23,661 nucleotides of DNA from Clostridia bacterium (GCA_017399225.1 JAFQEB010000075.1:1-23661), one strand, 5' to 3'; counted from the first letter of the stretch, positions 13,885 through 21,481 are shown. Notes: generated from the sequence alone by a model not told the origin. A program made the numbers and translations.

Positions 13885-15408
13885 TTACAGCGCCGCCAGA
13901 TCCTTGTACAGCTCCTTGTTGGCCTGGTAGAGCTTCTTGTACAGCTCGTACACCTTGGCGTACTGGGGCACGTTCTCTGCGATGGGCTCCTGCGCGGGGT
14001 TGCGCTTGATCATCGCGGCACAGGCAGCGGGGACGCTCTCGTACAGGCCAGCGCCAACGCCGGCGAGGATCGCCACGCCCAGAGCGGGGCCTTCGGTGTT
14101 GACGGTGGTCGCTACGGGCACGTTGAACACATCCGCCAGCATCTGACGCCACAGGGGGCTCTTGCCGCCGCCGCCGCAGGCCAGCATGGTCTCGGGGGCA
14201 ACGCCCATCTCGGCCAGCACGCTCAGGCTGTCCATCTGGGAGAAGGTCACGCCCTCCATCACCGCGCGGAGCAGATCACGGCGCTGGTGCATGGCGGAGA
14301 GGCCGAAGAACATGCCGCGGCAGTCGGGGTCCAGGTGGGGGGTACGCTCGCCCATCAGGTAGGGCGCGTAGATCAGCTTGTTGGAGCCGATGGGGCTCTG
14401 GGCAGCCTGCTTGTTGGTCAGCTCGTAGGGATCAACGCCCATCTGGGCAGCGGTTTCCTTCTCCGCCGCGCAGAAGGTATCGCGGAACCACTTCAGGCTC
14501 AAACCGGCAGCCTGGGTCACGCCCATGACGTGCCACGCGCCGGGAACGGCACAGCAGAAGGTGTGCACACGGCCCTTGGGGTCGATGGCCAGCTTGTCGG
14601 TGTGGGCAAAGACCACGCCGGAAGTACCGATGGTGACGAAGGCCTTGCCGTCTTCCACCACGCCGGTGCCCACAGCCGCAGCCGCGTTGTCGCCCGCGCC
14701 GCCGACCACCAGGGTCTCGGCAGACAGGCCGGTCAGGGCAGCAGCCGCATCGGACACATGGCCGGTCACCTCGCAGGACTCGTAGACCTTCGCCAGCATG
14801 GACTTGTCGATGTCCAGGATCTGCAGCAGCTCATCGCTCCAGCAGCGGTTGGGCACGTCCAGCAGCTGCATACCGGAGGCGTCGGACACCTCGGTGGCGT
14901 AATCGCCGGTCAGCATGAAGCGGACGTAGTCCTTGGGCAGCAGGATGTGGCGGCACTTGGCGTACACATCGGGCTCGTTGTTGCGCACCCACAGGATCTT
15001 CGAAAGGGTGAAGCCGGTCAGGGCGGGGTTGGCGGTGATGGAGATCAGCTTTTCCTTGCCGACCTTCTCGTGGATCTCGTCGCACTCCTTGGCGGTACGC
15101 TGGTCGCACCAGATGATGGAGGGACGCAGGACTTCGTTGTTCTCGTCCAGCATGACCAGGCCGTGCATCTGGCCGGAAATGCCCAGGGAGACCACGTCGT
15201 CCTTATTCACGCCGGACTTGGCCAGCACGGTCTTGATGGTCTCGACTGCCGCGTTCCACCAGTCCTTGGGGTCCTGCTCGGCCCAGCCGTTGTGGGGCTG
15301 GTACATGGGGTACTCCACGGTGGCAGAGGCCATCGCCACGCCTTCCTGGTTGAACAGCACCGTCTTGGTGCCGGAGGTGCCAAGGTCAATACCCAGAACG
15401 TATTTCAT
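13885..15408 (-). CDS. xylB: Xylulokinase
   Basis: The 507-residue protein belongs to the FGGY carbohydrate kinase family and phosphorylates D-xylulose to xylulose 5-phosphate, feeding the pentose phosphate pathway. Evidence: phosphate-1 motif GIDLGTSGTK (6-15) with Asp8, substrate loop SGQMHG (78-83), the catalytic Asp240 in GGAGDNAAAAVGTG, and the ATP-binding glycines in ACGGGGKSPLWRQ near the C-terminus. SGQMHGLV and the overall length favour xylulokinase over glycerol or gluconate kinase. The ATG at 15408 is chosen because the family starts at the MKYVLGIDLG strand, with GAGGAG about 12 bases upstream; the frame stays open 16 codons further. No xylose isomerase is in the window. Confidence 0.93.
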   Translation of the reverse strand: MKYVLGIDLGTSGTKTVLFNQEGVAMASATVEYPMYQPHNGWAEQDPKDWWNAAVETIKTVLAKSGVNKDDVVSLGISGQMHGLVMLDENNEVLRPSIIWCDQRTAKECDEIHEKVGKEKLISITANPALTGFTLSKILWVRNNEPDVYAKCRHILLPKDYVRFMLTGDYATEVSDASGMQLLDVPNRCWSDELLQILDIDKSMLAKVYESCEVTGHVSDAAAALTGLSAETLVVGGAGDNAAAAVGTGVVEDGKAFVTIGTSGVVFAHTDKLAIDPKGRVHTFCCAVPGAWHVMGVTQAAGLSLKWFRDTFCAAEKETAAQMGVDPYELTNKQAAQSPIGSNKLIYAPYLMGERTPHLDPDCRGMFFGLSAMHQRRDLLRAVMEGVTFSQMDSLSVLAEMGVAPETMLACGGGGKSPLWRQMLADVFNVPVATTVNTEGPALGVAILAGVGAGLYESVPAACAAMIKRNPAQEPIAENVPQYAKVYELYKKLYQANKELYKDLAAL

Positions 15409-15461
15409 ATAAGGGACAGCTCCTCTCTGTATTTGGTTGAACGGGTGAAAATCCATCTATA

Positions 15462-15490
15462 ATAATACATGGAAATGCTCCGCCCGTCAA
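15462..15490 (-). promoter_or_regulatory. xylB: xylB promoter
   Basis: On the minus strand TTGACG (15490-15485) and TATTAT (15467-15462) are 17 bases apart. Transcription would start near 15455, leaving about 47 bases of leader. No clear operator palindrome is seen. Confidence 0.72.
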
Positions 15491-15535
15491 GGGTGGAGCA
15501 AGGGATGAGGATAAGAGGGCAAAATCGGAGGAGAG

Positions 15536-16165
15536 TCAGCGGGCCTCCCTGCGTTCGGCGAAGTATAAACCCTGCTGAAGCAGCTCCTTCACGATATCAT
15601 GGGCGTTTTTTCCGTCCCTGCGGTACTGGAAGCAGTCTCCCGGATGCTGATGGGTGAAATAGTCCCATGCAGTACGCAGCTCCTGCACCTGCGGGAATCG
15701 CTGTGCCAGCAGCGGGCGCTCTTTCGCTTTTTCGACAGAATACACACTGATCACATTGTACTTGTCCTTCATGATCTCGCTGGCGCAGCCCTTCACGCCG
15801 AATCCGAAGCAGACAAAGCCGTCGTTGATCAGCCAGTCGCCGTATTGATCCAGCACAGCATTGGCCTCCGCCTTGCTGATGCCGTCCCAGTAGTAGACAT
15901 TCACATGGGGCTGAGTCACTACGCCGTGCTCGTCGGGCTCCTCCTCTGCAAGGTTGCAGGGCTTCTCAATAAACAGGAAGAGCTCCTCCGTCTGCGCAGC
16001 GATATAATCCCGTATCAGCGGGTCAATGTTTTCCGCACTGACATTGGCAATGAAGCCGCGTGTGGTTTCCTCAAAGCCTTCGTGGAGCTTCCTTTCGCAA
16101 TCGGCGCGGCAGCCCTTGATGAAACGGAAACAGCTCTTGTGGAAATGGTCAAAATGGAAGATCAT
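15536..16165 (-). CDS. Unrecognised 209-residue soluble protein
   Basis: The protein begins MIFHFDHFHKSCFRFIKGCRADCERKL, with three cysteines and several histidines in the first 25 residues, then is mixed helix and strand without signal peptide or membrane segment. Later blocks are VNVYYWDGISKAEANAVLDQYG and WDYFTHQHPGDCFQY. The early Cys/His cluster could bind a metal, but spacing does not match a named motif that I know. The ATG at 16165 is preferred over one two codons upstream because GGAGGG sits six bases before it. A promoter lies so close that the mRNA leader would be only about a dozen bases. The function is unknown. Confidence 0.72.
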   Translation of the reverse strand: MIFHFDHFHKSCFRFIKGCRADCERKLHEGFEETTRGFIANVSAENIDPLIRDYIAAQTEELFLFIEKPCNLAEEEPDEHGVVTQPHVNVYYWDGISKAEANAVLDQYGDWLINDGFVCFGFGVKGCASEIMKDKYNVISVYSVEKAKERPLLAQRFPQVQELRTAWDYFTHQHPGDCFQYRRDGKNAHDIVKELLQQGLYFAERREAR

Positions 16166-16184
16166 GGGCATCCCTCCTCTCCTC

Positions 16185-16214
16185 ATTATACCATGTCACT
16201 CAGTCACCACACAA
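16185..16214 (-). promoter_or_regulatory. Promoter of the 209-residue protein gene
   Basis: On the minus strand TGGTATAAT gives a perfect extended -10 (TATAAT at 16190-16185), with TTGTGT (16214-16209) 18 bases upstream as a weak -35. The predicted start near 16178 is immediately before the GGAGGG ribosome site. Confidence 0.6.
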
Positions 16215-16276
16215 GCGCGTACAAAGTTTTACAATTCAGCTCGGCATGAAAAATGCAAATTCGTCCCATTTAGCCC

Positions 16277-16305
16277 TTGACTTGTTCCGCAATTTATGGT
16301 AGAAT
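16277..16305 (+). promoter_or_regulatory. Promoter of the tRNA-Ser pair
   Basis: TTGACT (16277-16282) and TAGAAT (16300-16305) are 17 bases apart with a TGG extension before the -10. Transcription would begin near 16312, about 15 bases before the first mature tRNA end. It is divergent from the promoter at 16185-16214. Confidence 0.75.
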
Positions 16306-16326
16306 ACTTTCCGCTGGTTCCCTCAT

Positions 16327-16415
16327 GGAGAGATGGCCGAGCGGTTTAAGGCGCTGGTCTTGAAAACCAGTGATGTCGAAAGGCACCGGGGGTTCGAATC
16401 CCTCTCTCTCCGCCA
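16327..16415 (+). tRNA. tRNA-Ser (anticodon UGA), CCA encoded
   Basis: The acceptor stem GGAGAGA pairs with TCTCTCC (16405-16411), followed by G and an encoded CCA. The anticodon stem CTGGT/ACCAG encloses CTTGAAA, with anticodon TGA at 16361-16363. A long variable arm follows, as expected for a class II serine tRNA, and the T loop GTTCGAATC is intact. It reads UCA and related serine codons. Confidence 0.96.
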
Positions 16416-16524
16416 ACTTTGCTTGAGCCGTGAAGCTGGAGAAAACCGAATTTCACCTGCCGCACGCGGTAGTGCTTCAACCGAAGGCACTCAACGTGAT
16501 CGCGGAAAAACAGGTCGAAGACCT

Positions 16525-16616
16525 GCAGATGTACCCAAGTGGCTCAAGGGGCTCCCCTGCTAAGGGAGTAGACTGGGATAACCGGTGCGAGAGTTCGAAT
16601 CTCTCCATCTGCGCCA
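16525..16616 (+). tRNA. tRNA-Ser (anticodon GCU), CCA encoded
   Basis: The acceptor stem GCAGATG pairs with CATCTGC (16606-16612), followed by G and CCA. The anticodon stem CTCCC/GGGAG encloses CTGCTAA, anticodon GCT at 16559-16561, reading AGC and AGU. The extended variable arm and GTTCGAATC T loop are present. A small stem, CAGGT/ACCTG (16511-16525), ends on the first tRNA base and may help 5' processing. It shares one transcript with the upstream tRNA-Ser; the 109 bases between them hold nothing else I can name. Confidence 0.96.
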
Positions 16617-16619
16617 ACG

Positions 16620-16654
16620 AAAAGCCTTGAAACAGCGATGTTTCAGGGCTTTTT
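16620..16654 (+). terminator. Terminator of the tRNA-Ser operon
   Basis: AAAAGCC (16620-16626) pairs with GGCTTTT (16647-16653) and TGAAAC with GTTTCA inside, joined by one T-G wobble, around loop AGCGAT, ending in a run of five T. Confidence 0.88.
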
Positions 16655-16678
16655 GCTTTGCAGTGTGCAGCCCCAAAA

Positions 16679-16722
16679 GAAACCGTCCGGACGCAGTGCG
16701 TTACCCGCGTCCGGACGGTTTC
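16679..16722 (-). terminator. Terminator of the acidic-repeat protein gene
   Basis: A perfect 16-bp stem (16679-16694 with 16707-16722) surrounds a 12-base loop. On the minus strand it is followed by TTTTGGGG, directly after a TTTC stem end, and lies 12 bases beyond the stop codon at 16735. Confidence 0.85.
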
Positions 16723-16734
16723 CTTGTGTTGACA

Positions 16735-17535
16735 TCAGAAGCCGGAATTCAGCAGCTTCTCCAGCCAGCTTTCCGGTTCAGGGGACTCGTCCTCGTACCA
16801 GCCGTCGTCCTCATCCCAGTCGGCCCAGTCCTCGTCAGCCCAGTCCTCGTCGGCCCAATCATCGTCAGTCCAGTCCTCGTCGGCCCAGTCCTCGTCAGCC
16901 CAGTCTTCGTCCCAGGCCGACCAGTCGTCCGCTTCCCAGCCATAGTACTCGGCCTCGGTTTGGGAAAGGAAGGCCGCCGTTACGGCGTAGGCGTGATCGG
17001 TGTGTTCGATGGCCTCGGGGGTATGGTAGAGGGGCAATTCCGCATAGGTCATTTCTTCGTGCTCGCACAGGAACTGGATCATCAGCGGCACCTTGGTATC
17101 CAGGACGGCAGATGTTTTCTCATACAGGGAATCGGTGGAGATGCTCATGCTCCACAGGTCGAGGGAGGAAGCGTCACCGGCGGTGCCGCTGCCGGCAGAG
17201 ATCTCCGTCCAGATGCTGGCGAAAAGATCCGCGCCCAGGCACTCCTCGCTGATCAGGGCAAAACGCCCTGCGGTGCTGCCCTCCTCCAGGGCGATGGAGA
17301 ATTCGTTCATGACCTCCCAGCTGCCGTTTTGCAGCTCCCACAGGGTCAGGAGAACCGCCTTTGTGCCTTCGGGTGCCTCAAAATCGTAGATGTTGACGCC
17401 AAAGTCCAGCCCCACCAGGGACAGCAGGTTCGATTCGTCTTCGCTCAGCTCTGCCGGGGCGACGAAGCCCTCGGCGCAGGCAAAGCTGCAGGTCAGCAGC
17501 AGGGCGGCCAGCAGGGAAAGGATGCGCTTGATCAT
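16735..17535 (-). CDS. Secreted protein with C-terminal acidic-tryptophan repeat
   Basis: The 266-residue product starts MIKRILSLLAALLLTCSFACA, a Sec signal peptide probably cut after ACA (residue 21). A globular region of about 180 residues follows, with strand-like stretches such as GTKAVLLTLWELQNGSWEVM. Residues about 208-238 are a tandem pentapeptide repeat of the WADED type, followed by more acidic, aromatic sequence up to the C-terminus (WLEKLLNSGF). The repeat is also exact at DNA level. No family is recognised; an exported cation-binding or surface-interacting tail is an inference. GGAGG lies seven bases before the ATG at 17535. The frame stays open upstream without another ribosome site. 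It sits downstream of the VanY and pyruvyl-transferase genes. Confidence 0.75.
   Translation of the reverse strand: MIKRILSLLAALLLTCSFACAEGFVAPAELSEDESNLLSLVGLDFGVNIYDFEAPEGTKAVLLTLWELQNGSWEVMNEFSIALEEGSTAGRFALISEECLGADLFASIWTEISAGSGTAGDASSLDLWSMSISTDSLYEKTSAVLDTKVPLMIQFLCEHEEMTYAELPLYHTPEAIEHTDHAYAVTAAFLSQTEAEYYGWEADDWSAWDEDWADEDWADEDWTDDDWADEDWADEDWADWDEDDGWYEDESPEPESWLEKLLNSGF
16824..16913. repeat. Six 15-bp tandem repeats encoding WADED units
   Basis: The plus-strand unit is close to CCCAGTCCTCGTCGG, repeated six times without gaps, with few changes. The 14th base alternates between A and G in successive units (CAG, CGG, CAG, CGG, CAG), hinting at a 30-bp higher-order unit and growth by pairwise duplication. 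Confidence 0.85.
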
Positions 17536-17577
17536 GTGTGTACCTCCGTTCAGGTCGAATGGGGAAAATGTGTGACG

Positions 17578-17616
17578 GCTCGTCCATCTGCAGAAAGGAT
17601 ATGCAGATGGACGAGC
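17578..17616. repeat. Perfect 15-bp inverted repeat between envelope genes
   Basis: GCTCGTCCATCTGCA (17578-17592) pairs with TGCAGATGGACGAGC (17602-17616) around a nine-base loop. It lies between the pyruvyl-transferase stop and the acidic-repeat gene start. Neither strand has a T-tract next to it, so it is more likely an RNA-stability or partial-termination element than a full terminator. Confidence 0.6.
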
Positions 17617-17640
17617 AGGATTCACTGAGGGATGATGATA

Positions 17641-18891
17641 TCACGGCTCGTGTTCTTCCAGATCCTCCGGCCAGCCCAGGGGGGCGATGGCCTGCCGCAG
17701 TTGCTCGATGCAGCCGCTGCCGGGCGTGTCTCCCAGGAGGGCGTGGAACCAGATGGACAGCTGCTCGCGCAGGGGCTTGCCCTTCATATGCAGGCGGACG
17801 TCCGCCCGGCGAAGCGCCCGGGCCACCTCGGGCTGCGTGAGGATCTCGGTGAGGGCCTGCTTGGCGCTGTCCTCCCGCAGGAGCAGGGAGAACTTGGTGT
17901 GCAGCTCCTCGTAATGCTGATTTTCCAGCCGCTGGATCTTCGCCTCGGCACTGTCGGTCATCCGCTTGAAGCGCGTTTCACGCCAGCGGACGGCCTCCTG
18001 CGGGGGGACGATGGGCAGGGCCGTATTCTCTGCCCGGGCAAGGCCTGCAAAAACGGCGTCCAGCAGCGTCTTGCGTACCTGCGCCATGTCGGCGGGATTC
18101 TTCCAGGGGCGGGGGAGACCATGATGCTCCAGCTCCTGTACGAACTGATCCAGGGGCTGCTTGCGCAGCATGGTGTCCATGGGGGCAAAGCGGGAGACGT
18201 CCTCATAATCGTCGTTGTACAAAAGCAGCACGGGGGTGCCCACGGCCAGGCAGGCCATCGCGCAGTGCAGGCGGCGGGTGAAGACCATCTCTGCCCCGGC
18301 ATAGCGGCGGAGCATTGCCTGGGCGTCTGCCATGCGGGTCTCAAAGTCCTCGCTGGGTTCATCCAGGTGGTGGGTGACCTCTGTCACGTCGCTGCGGAGG
18401 CTCTTGATGGCCCGCACGGCGGCGTCGGGCACATCGCAGCAGACGATTCCCTGGCGGGAGGGCTGCTCCTCCATCTGCAGGGCCAGGGTCAGGCAGCCGG
18501 TGAGGGTGTGGGCGACGCCCAGCTTCTCCAGGCGCGCAGCGGTGCGGACGTCCCGGCAGGCGACGGGCGCGCAGGCGGAAAGGCACTGTAGCCCTGCGCC
18601 GTCCAGCGTGGACAGGGGAAGCCCCCACACGTCCTCCTCGGCGATATGCACGCCGGCCAGCACCGGAACGATATGCCGCTCCGGCGGCCAGTGGGCAGAG
18701 GAGCGTAGGAACAGCCCGGGGATCAGCGCGATCACGCGATCCTTGTCTTCGATCTGCGGCAGGTACGCATCCAGGTTGTCCGCATCCAGCAGCATATCGA
18801 TCCGGGGCAGAAGCCGCATGGCAGCCAGCGTCAGCAGATCAGCGCCGAGGTTATCAGCGCCGGGCCGCCATGCCAGGGCATAGTGGAGCAT
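17641..18891 (-). CDS. Polysaccharide pyruvyl transferase-like protein
   Basis: The 416-residue protein fits the polysaccharide pyruvyl transferase superfamily (CsaB/WcaK type): an N-terminal Rossmann-like start with GADNLGADLLTLAAM, a middle region ending in VTHHLDEPSEDFETRM, and the donor-binding block FTRRLHCAMACLAVGTPVLLLY. Such enzymes add ketal pyruvate from PEP to wall polymers or exopolysaccharides. About 110 C-terminal residues after that block are an extension with a probable coiled coil (EAKIQRLENQHYEELHTKFSLLL). The ATG at 18891 is preferred, with GGAGG eight bases upstream; a GTG three codons earlier overlaps that site. It starts 14 bases after the VanY-type gene and is surely co-transcribed with it. 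Confidence 0.75.
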   Translation of the reverse strand: MLHYALAWRPGADNLGADLLTLAAMRLLPRIDMLLDADNLDAYLPQIEDKDRVIALIPGLFLRSSAHWPPERHIVPVLAGVHIAEEDVWGLPLSTLDGAGLQCLSACAPVACRDVRTAARLEKLGVAHTLTGCLTLALQMEEQPSRQGIVCCDVPDAAVRAIKSLRSDVTEVTHHLDEPSEDFETRMADAQAMLRRYAGAEMVFTRRLHCAMACLAVGTPVLLLYNDDYEDVSRFAPMDTMLRKQPLDQFVQELEHHGLPRPWKNPADMAQVRKTLLDAVFAGLARAENTALPIVPPQEAVRWRETRFKRMTDSAEAKIQRLENQHYEELHTKFSLLLREDSAKQALTEILTQPEVARALRRADVRLHMKGKPLREQLSIWFHALLGDTPGSGCIEQLRQAIAPLGWPEDLEEHEP

Positions 18892-18905
18892 GTTGCACAC
18901 CTCCG

Positions 18906-19997
18906 TCAGTTCCAGTACTTTGCGATGTATTCCTCCAGGCAGAGGTTCTGATCCCGCATGATGAGGGAATGCTCCGTGCCCACGTAGCGGATGTGCCAGG
19001 GCTCGTAGGAGATGCCGGTGATCTCCACCTTGTCCTGCGGGTAGCGGAGGATGAAGCCGTATTCCCAGCAGTGGCGGGCGAGCCAGATGTGCTGCTGGGT
19101 ATTGGAAAACTGCTCGCCGGGGACGGTCACGTCAAAGGCGAGGCCCAGGTGGTGCTCGCTTGCACCGGGGTCGGCGACGGTCTGCCGGGTCTTGGCCCGG
19201 GCCTGCGCGCCGGTCATGCCGTCCTGCCGGTAGGCGTAGACCTGATCGTCGAAGAGCTTCTTCTGGTATTCCACGCTGCGGTGTCCCGCGCTGATCTGCC
19301 ACACGGTCAGCCCGTCTGCATGGGCGGCCCGCAGCATGGTCAGCAAGGCGTCCACCGCCAGGCGCTCGCCGGCGATCTCGCTGCCCTTGATGGTCACGAT
19401 GCTGCTGTCGCAGTAGCGGCGCATGTTCACCAGCTCCACGGTCTTGTAGCCCTCGGGCAGGTGATGATCGCTGTTGACGAGCATGGGCGCGCCGTTTTCC
19501 AGCATTCCGGGGATGCGCACTACCTCCGGTTCCGGGGTGGGCGTGGGGCTGGGCAGCGGCGTGGGGGTCACGATGATGCGGTGGGCCAGGGAAGAGTACA
19601 GCACCGCGTTCGTCTCGGCGCCCACCTTGCCGTCCACATCCAGCTCATGCTGCTGCTGGAAGAGCCGCACGGCGGTTCCGGTGGCCGGGCCGAACTGCCC
19701 GTCCAGGCTGCCGGTGTAGTAGCCCAGCTCCTGCAGGCGTGTTTGCAGCTGCACTACGGCCTGACCGGTGGAGCCGGTCTTCAGCAGCGGGCCGGGCGTG
19801 GGCAGCGCCGGGTCGATGGTCACCTGCATCACATTGCCGTAGGGCGGCACGGGGGTGGGGGTCAGGGATTTTTCATGCTGTACCTGAGCGTTCAGGTTTG
19901 AGACGCGCACGCCCATGACGATGGCGGCGATGAGCAGCGCCAGCAGCGCCGCGTAGGAAAGGAGAAGCTTCAAAGACAGGGGCTTGTGTTCAGCCAT
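18906..19997 (-). CDS. VanY-type D-alanyl-D-alanine carboxypeptidase with peptidoglycan-binding domain
   Basis: The 363-residue protein has one N-terminal membrane segment (about 9-30), a peptidoglycan-binding domain (about 72-136: GSTGQAVVQLQTRLQELGYY), a Pro/Thr linker (144-158), and a LAS-type zinc peptidase domain. That domain shows SAGHRS (236-241), SEHHLGLAFD (280-289) with the zinc ligands His282 and Asp289, and YEPWHIRYVG (331-340) with His335. These enzymes trim the terminal D-Ala from muropeptides outside the membrane. VanY is linked to glycopeptide resistance only with other van genes, which are absent here, so wall maturation is the likely role. GAGGT precedes the ATG at 19997, and a promoter lies about 63 bases further upstream. 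It heads an envelope cluster. Confidence 0.92.
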   Translation of the reverse strand: MAEHKPLSLKLLLSYAALLALLIAAIVMGVRVSNLNAQVQHEKSLTPTPVPPYGNVMQVTIDPALPTPGPLLKTGSTGQAVVQLQTRLQELGYYTGSLDGQFGPATGTAVRLFQQQHELDVDGKVGAETNAVLYSSLAHRIIVTPTPLPSPTPTPEPEVVRIPGMLENGAPMLVNSDHHLPEGYKTVELVNMRRYCDSSIVTIKGSEIAGERLAVDALLTMLRAAHADGLTVWQISAGHRSVEYQKKLFDDQVYAYRQDGMTGAQARAKTRQTVADPGASEHHLGLAFDVTVPGEQFSNTQQHIWLARHCWEYGFILRYPQDKVEITGISYEPWHIRYVGTEHSLIMRDQNLCLEEYIAKYWN

Positions 19998-20059
19998 GTG
20001 CTTACCTCATATCAGAAATTGACCACCGGAGCGGCATGGATTGCCATATTATCTCTTAT

Positions 20060-20088
20060 AGTATACGACATTTTGTCGATCCGTGCAA
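20060..20088 (-). promoter_or_regulatory. Promoter of the VanY-type gene with a palindrome in its spacer
   Basis: On the minus strand TTGCAC (20088-20083) and TATACT (20065-20060) are 17 bases apart. The spacer holds the palindrome CGACA-TTT-TGTCG (20066-20078), a fitting place for a repressor. The long leader (about 55 bases) ends at GAGGT before the start codon. Confidence 0.65.
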
Positions 20089-20232
20089 GGGCGGGGGATC
20101 GCTTGTTACATATCATCCGGGATATTTCCCGGCGGGGCTGCACATCCTGTCATCAGGCGCGGCGGTTCATATTCAGGCCATCCGACTGTGCCAGAATGAA
20201 TGTGTGATCAGCCTGTGAAAGGAAATGATGAT

Positions 20233-21429
20233 ATGCAGAAACTGCTTGAAGCTGCGCAGGCACAGGCGCAGCAGCTGACGGAGGACCGGCGCTTCCTCCA
20301 TGCCCATGCGGAAACGGGCTTTGAACTGAATGCGACCTTTGCCTATGTGTGGCAGCGGCTGGAGGAATCGGGCCTTTCACCCCGCCGGTGCGGACGCTGC
20401 GGGATCGTTGCGGACGTCGGCGCCGGCGCGCGCACCGTGCTGCTCCGGGCGGACATGGACGCCCTGCCCATCCGGGAGGAGACGGGCCTGCCCTTTGCCT
20501 GCGCGCAGGGCAATATGCACGCCTGCGGGCATGACCTGCACACGGCGATGCTCTTGGGTGCGGCGCGGCTGCTCAGGGAGCGGGAGGACGAGCTGCCCGG
20601 ACGCGTCCGCCTGATGTTCCAGCCGGCGGAGGAGATCCTGGCGGGGGCGGCGGATATGCTGGCAAATGGTCTGCTGGAAGGGATGACGCCGAAGGCGGCC
20701 TTCATGCTGCATGTGCTGACGAACCTGGAGCTCCCCGTGGGTACGGCGATCGTCTCCGCGCCGGGGGTCAGCGCGCCGGCCGCAGCCTTCTTCGAGATCG
20801 GCGTGCAGGGCAGGGGCTGCCATGGGGCGATGCCCCATACGGGCGTTGATCCCCTGACCACGGCGGCGCATATCGTGCTGGGCCTGCAGCAGATCCAGAG
20901 CCGGGAGCTGGCCCTGAGCCAGTCCGCCGCGATGACCATCGGGATGCTGCAGGCAGGGGAGTCCGCCAACGTGATCCCGGATACGGCGCGGATGCAGGGG
21001 ACGCTGCGGGCCTTTGAGGATGATACGGTGGCCTTCATGCTGCGTCGGGCCGGGGAGATCGCCTGCGGGACGGCTGCGGCCTTCCGGGCAAAGGCGTCTT
21101 TTCGGGTGTTCAGCAGCACGCCCACCCTGGTCAATGATGCACACCTGAGCAATGCTGCTTTGCAGACGCTCCGGTCGCTGCTGGGGGATGAGCAGGTGCT
21201 GCTGAGCAGTGAAATGTCCGGCAGCGGCGCGCGCTCCACGGGATCGGAGGATTTTGCGGCAGTCAGCCATGCCGTGCCGTCGGTGATGATCGCCCTTGCA
21301 GCCGGCAGCCCCGGGGAGGGTCACGACCATCCGGCCCATCATCCCATGACCACCTTTGACGAGTCGGCGCTGCCCGTGGGTGCGGCTGCCTACGCAGCCC
21401 TTGCGCTGAATGCTTTAATGGATGGATAA
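20233..21429 (+). CDS. M20-family amidohydrolase/metallopeptidase
   Basis: The 398-residue protein belongs to the M20D (HipO/AbgA-like) hydrolases that cut N-acyl amino acids or dipeptide-like amides with two metal ions. Visible sites: FLHAHAETGFEL (21-32), RADMDALPI (72-80), ACGHDLHTAM (97-106) with Cys98, His100 and the catalytic region, QPAEE (130-134), the lid-domain glycines in GRGCHGAMPHTGVDP, and HHPMTTFDESAL near the C-terminus with the last metal ligand. The ATG at 20233 is chosen because AAAGGA lies nine bases upstream and MQKLLEAAQ begins the usual first helix. No clear promoter was found upstream. No terminator follows; the next gene has its own promoter. Confidence 0.9.
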   Translation: MQKLLEAAQAQAQQLTEDRRFLHAHAETGFELNATFAYVWQRLEESGLSPRRCGRCGIVADVGAGARTVLLRADMDALPIREETGLPFACAQGNMHACGHDLHTAMLLGAARLLREREDELPGRVRLMFQPAEEILAGAADMLANGLLEGMTPKAAFMLHVLTNLELPVGTAIVSAPGVSAPAAAFFEIGVQGRGCHGAMPHTGVDPLTTAAHIVLGLQQIQSRELALSQSAAMTIGMLQAGESANVIPDTARMQGTLRAFEDDTVAFMLRRAGEIACGTAAAFRAKASFRVFSSTPTLVNDAHLSNAALQTLRSLLGDEQVLLSSEMSGSGARSTGSEDFAAVSHAVPSVMIALAAGSPGEGHDHPAHHPMTTFDESALPVGAAAYAALALNALMDG

Positions 21430-21452
21430 TATGATCAATTTTTGCCATTTTC

Positions 21453-21481
21453 TTGACAGGTAACATGGCGCGTGTTATCAT
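21453..21481 (+). promoter_or_regulatory. Promoter of the nucleotidyltransferase gene
   Basis: TTGACA (21453-21458) and TATCAT (21476-21481) are 17 bases apart. A start near 21488 gives a leader of about 60 bases with an AGGAGGA ribosome site. Confidence 0.75.

Noticed and set aside
13483..15462. Very long open frame on the plus strand opposite xylB
   Set aside because: Its product is low-complexity, rich in Gly, His, Val and Gln, and runs antisense to a clear FGGY kinase with all motifs. It is a by-product of GC-rich codon use.
16593..16616. 3' end of tRNA-Ser(GCU) as an attachment site of an integrated element
   Set aside because: No integrase gene and no second copy of the tRNA end seen in the window.
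16824..16913. CRISPR array
   Set aside because: Repeats are 15 bp, directly adjacent without spacers, in frame inside a coding region, and no cas gene is present.
18906..19997. Part of a vancomycin-resistance cluster
   Set aside because: No ligase, VanX, VanH or two-component genes are nearby. A peptidoglycan-binding VanY-type enzyme alone is common in wall maintenance.
20161..20232. Promoter for the M20 amidohydrolase with CAGAAT at 20192-20197
   Set aside because: No acceptable -35 at 16-18 bases upstream. The evidence is too weak to list.
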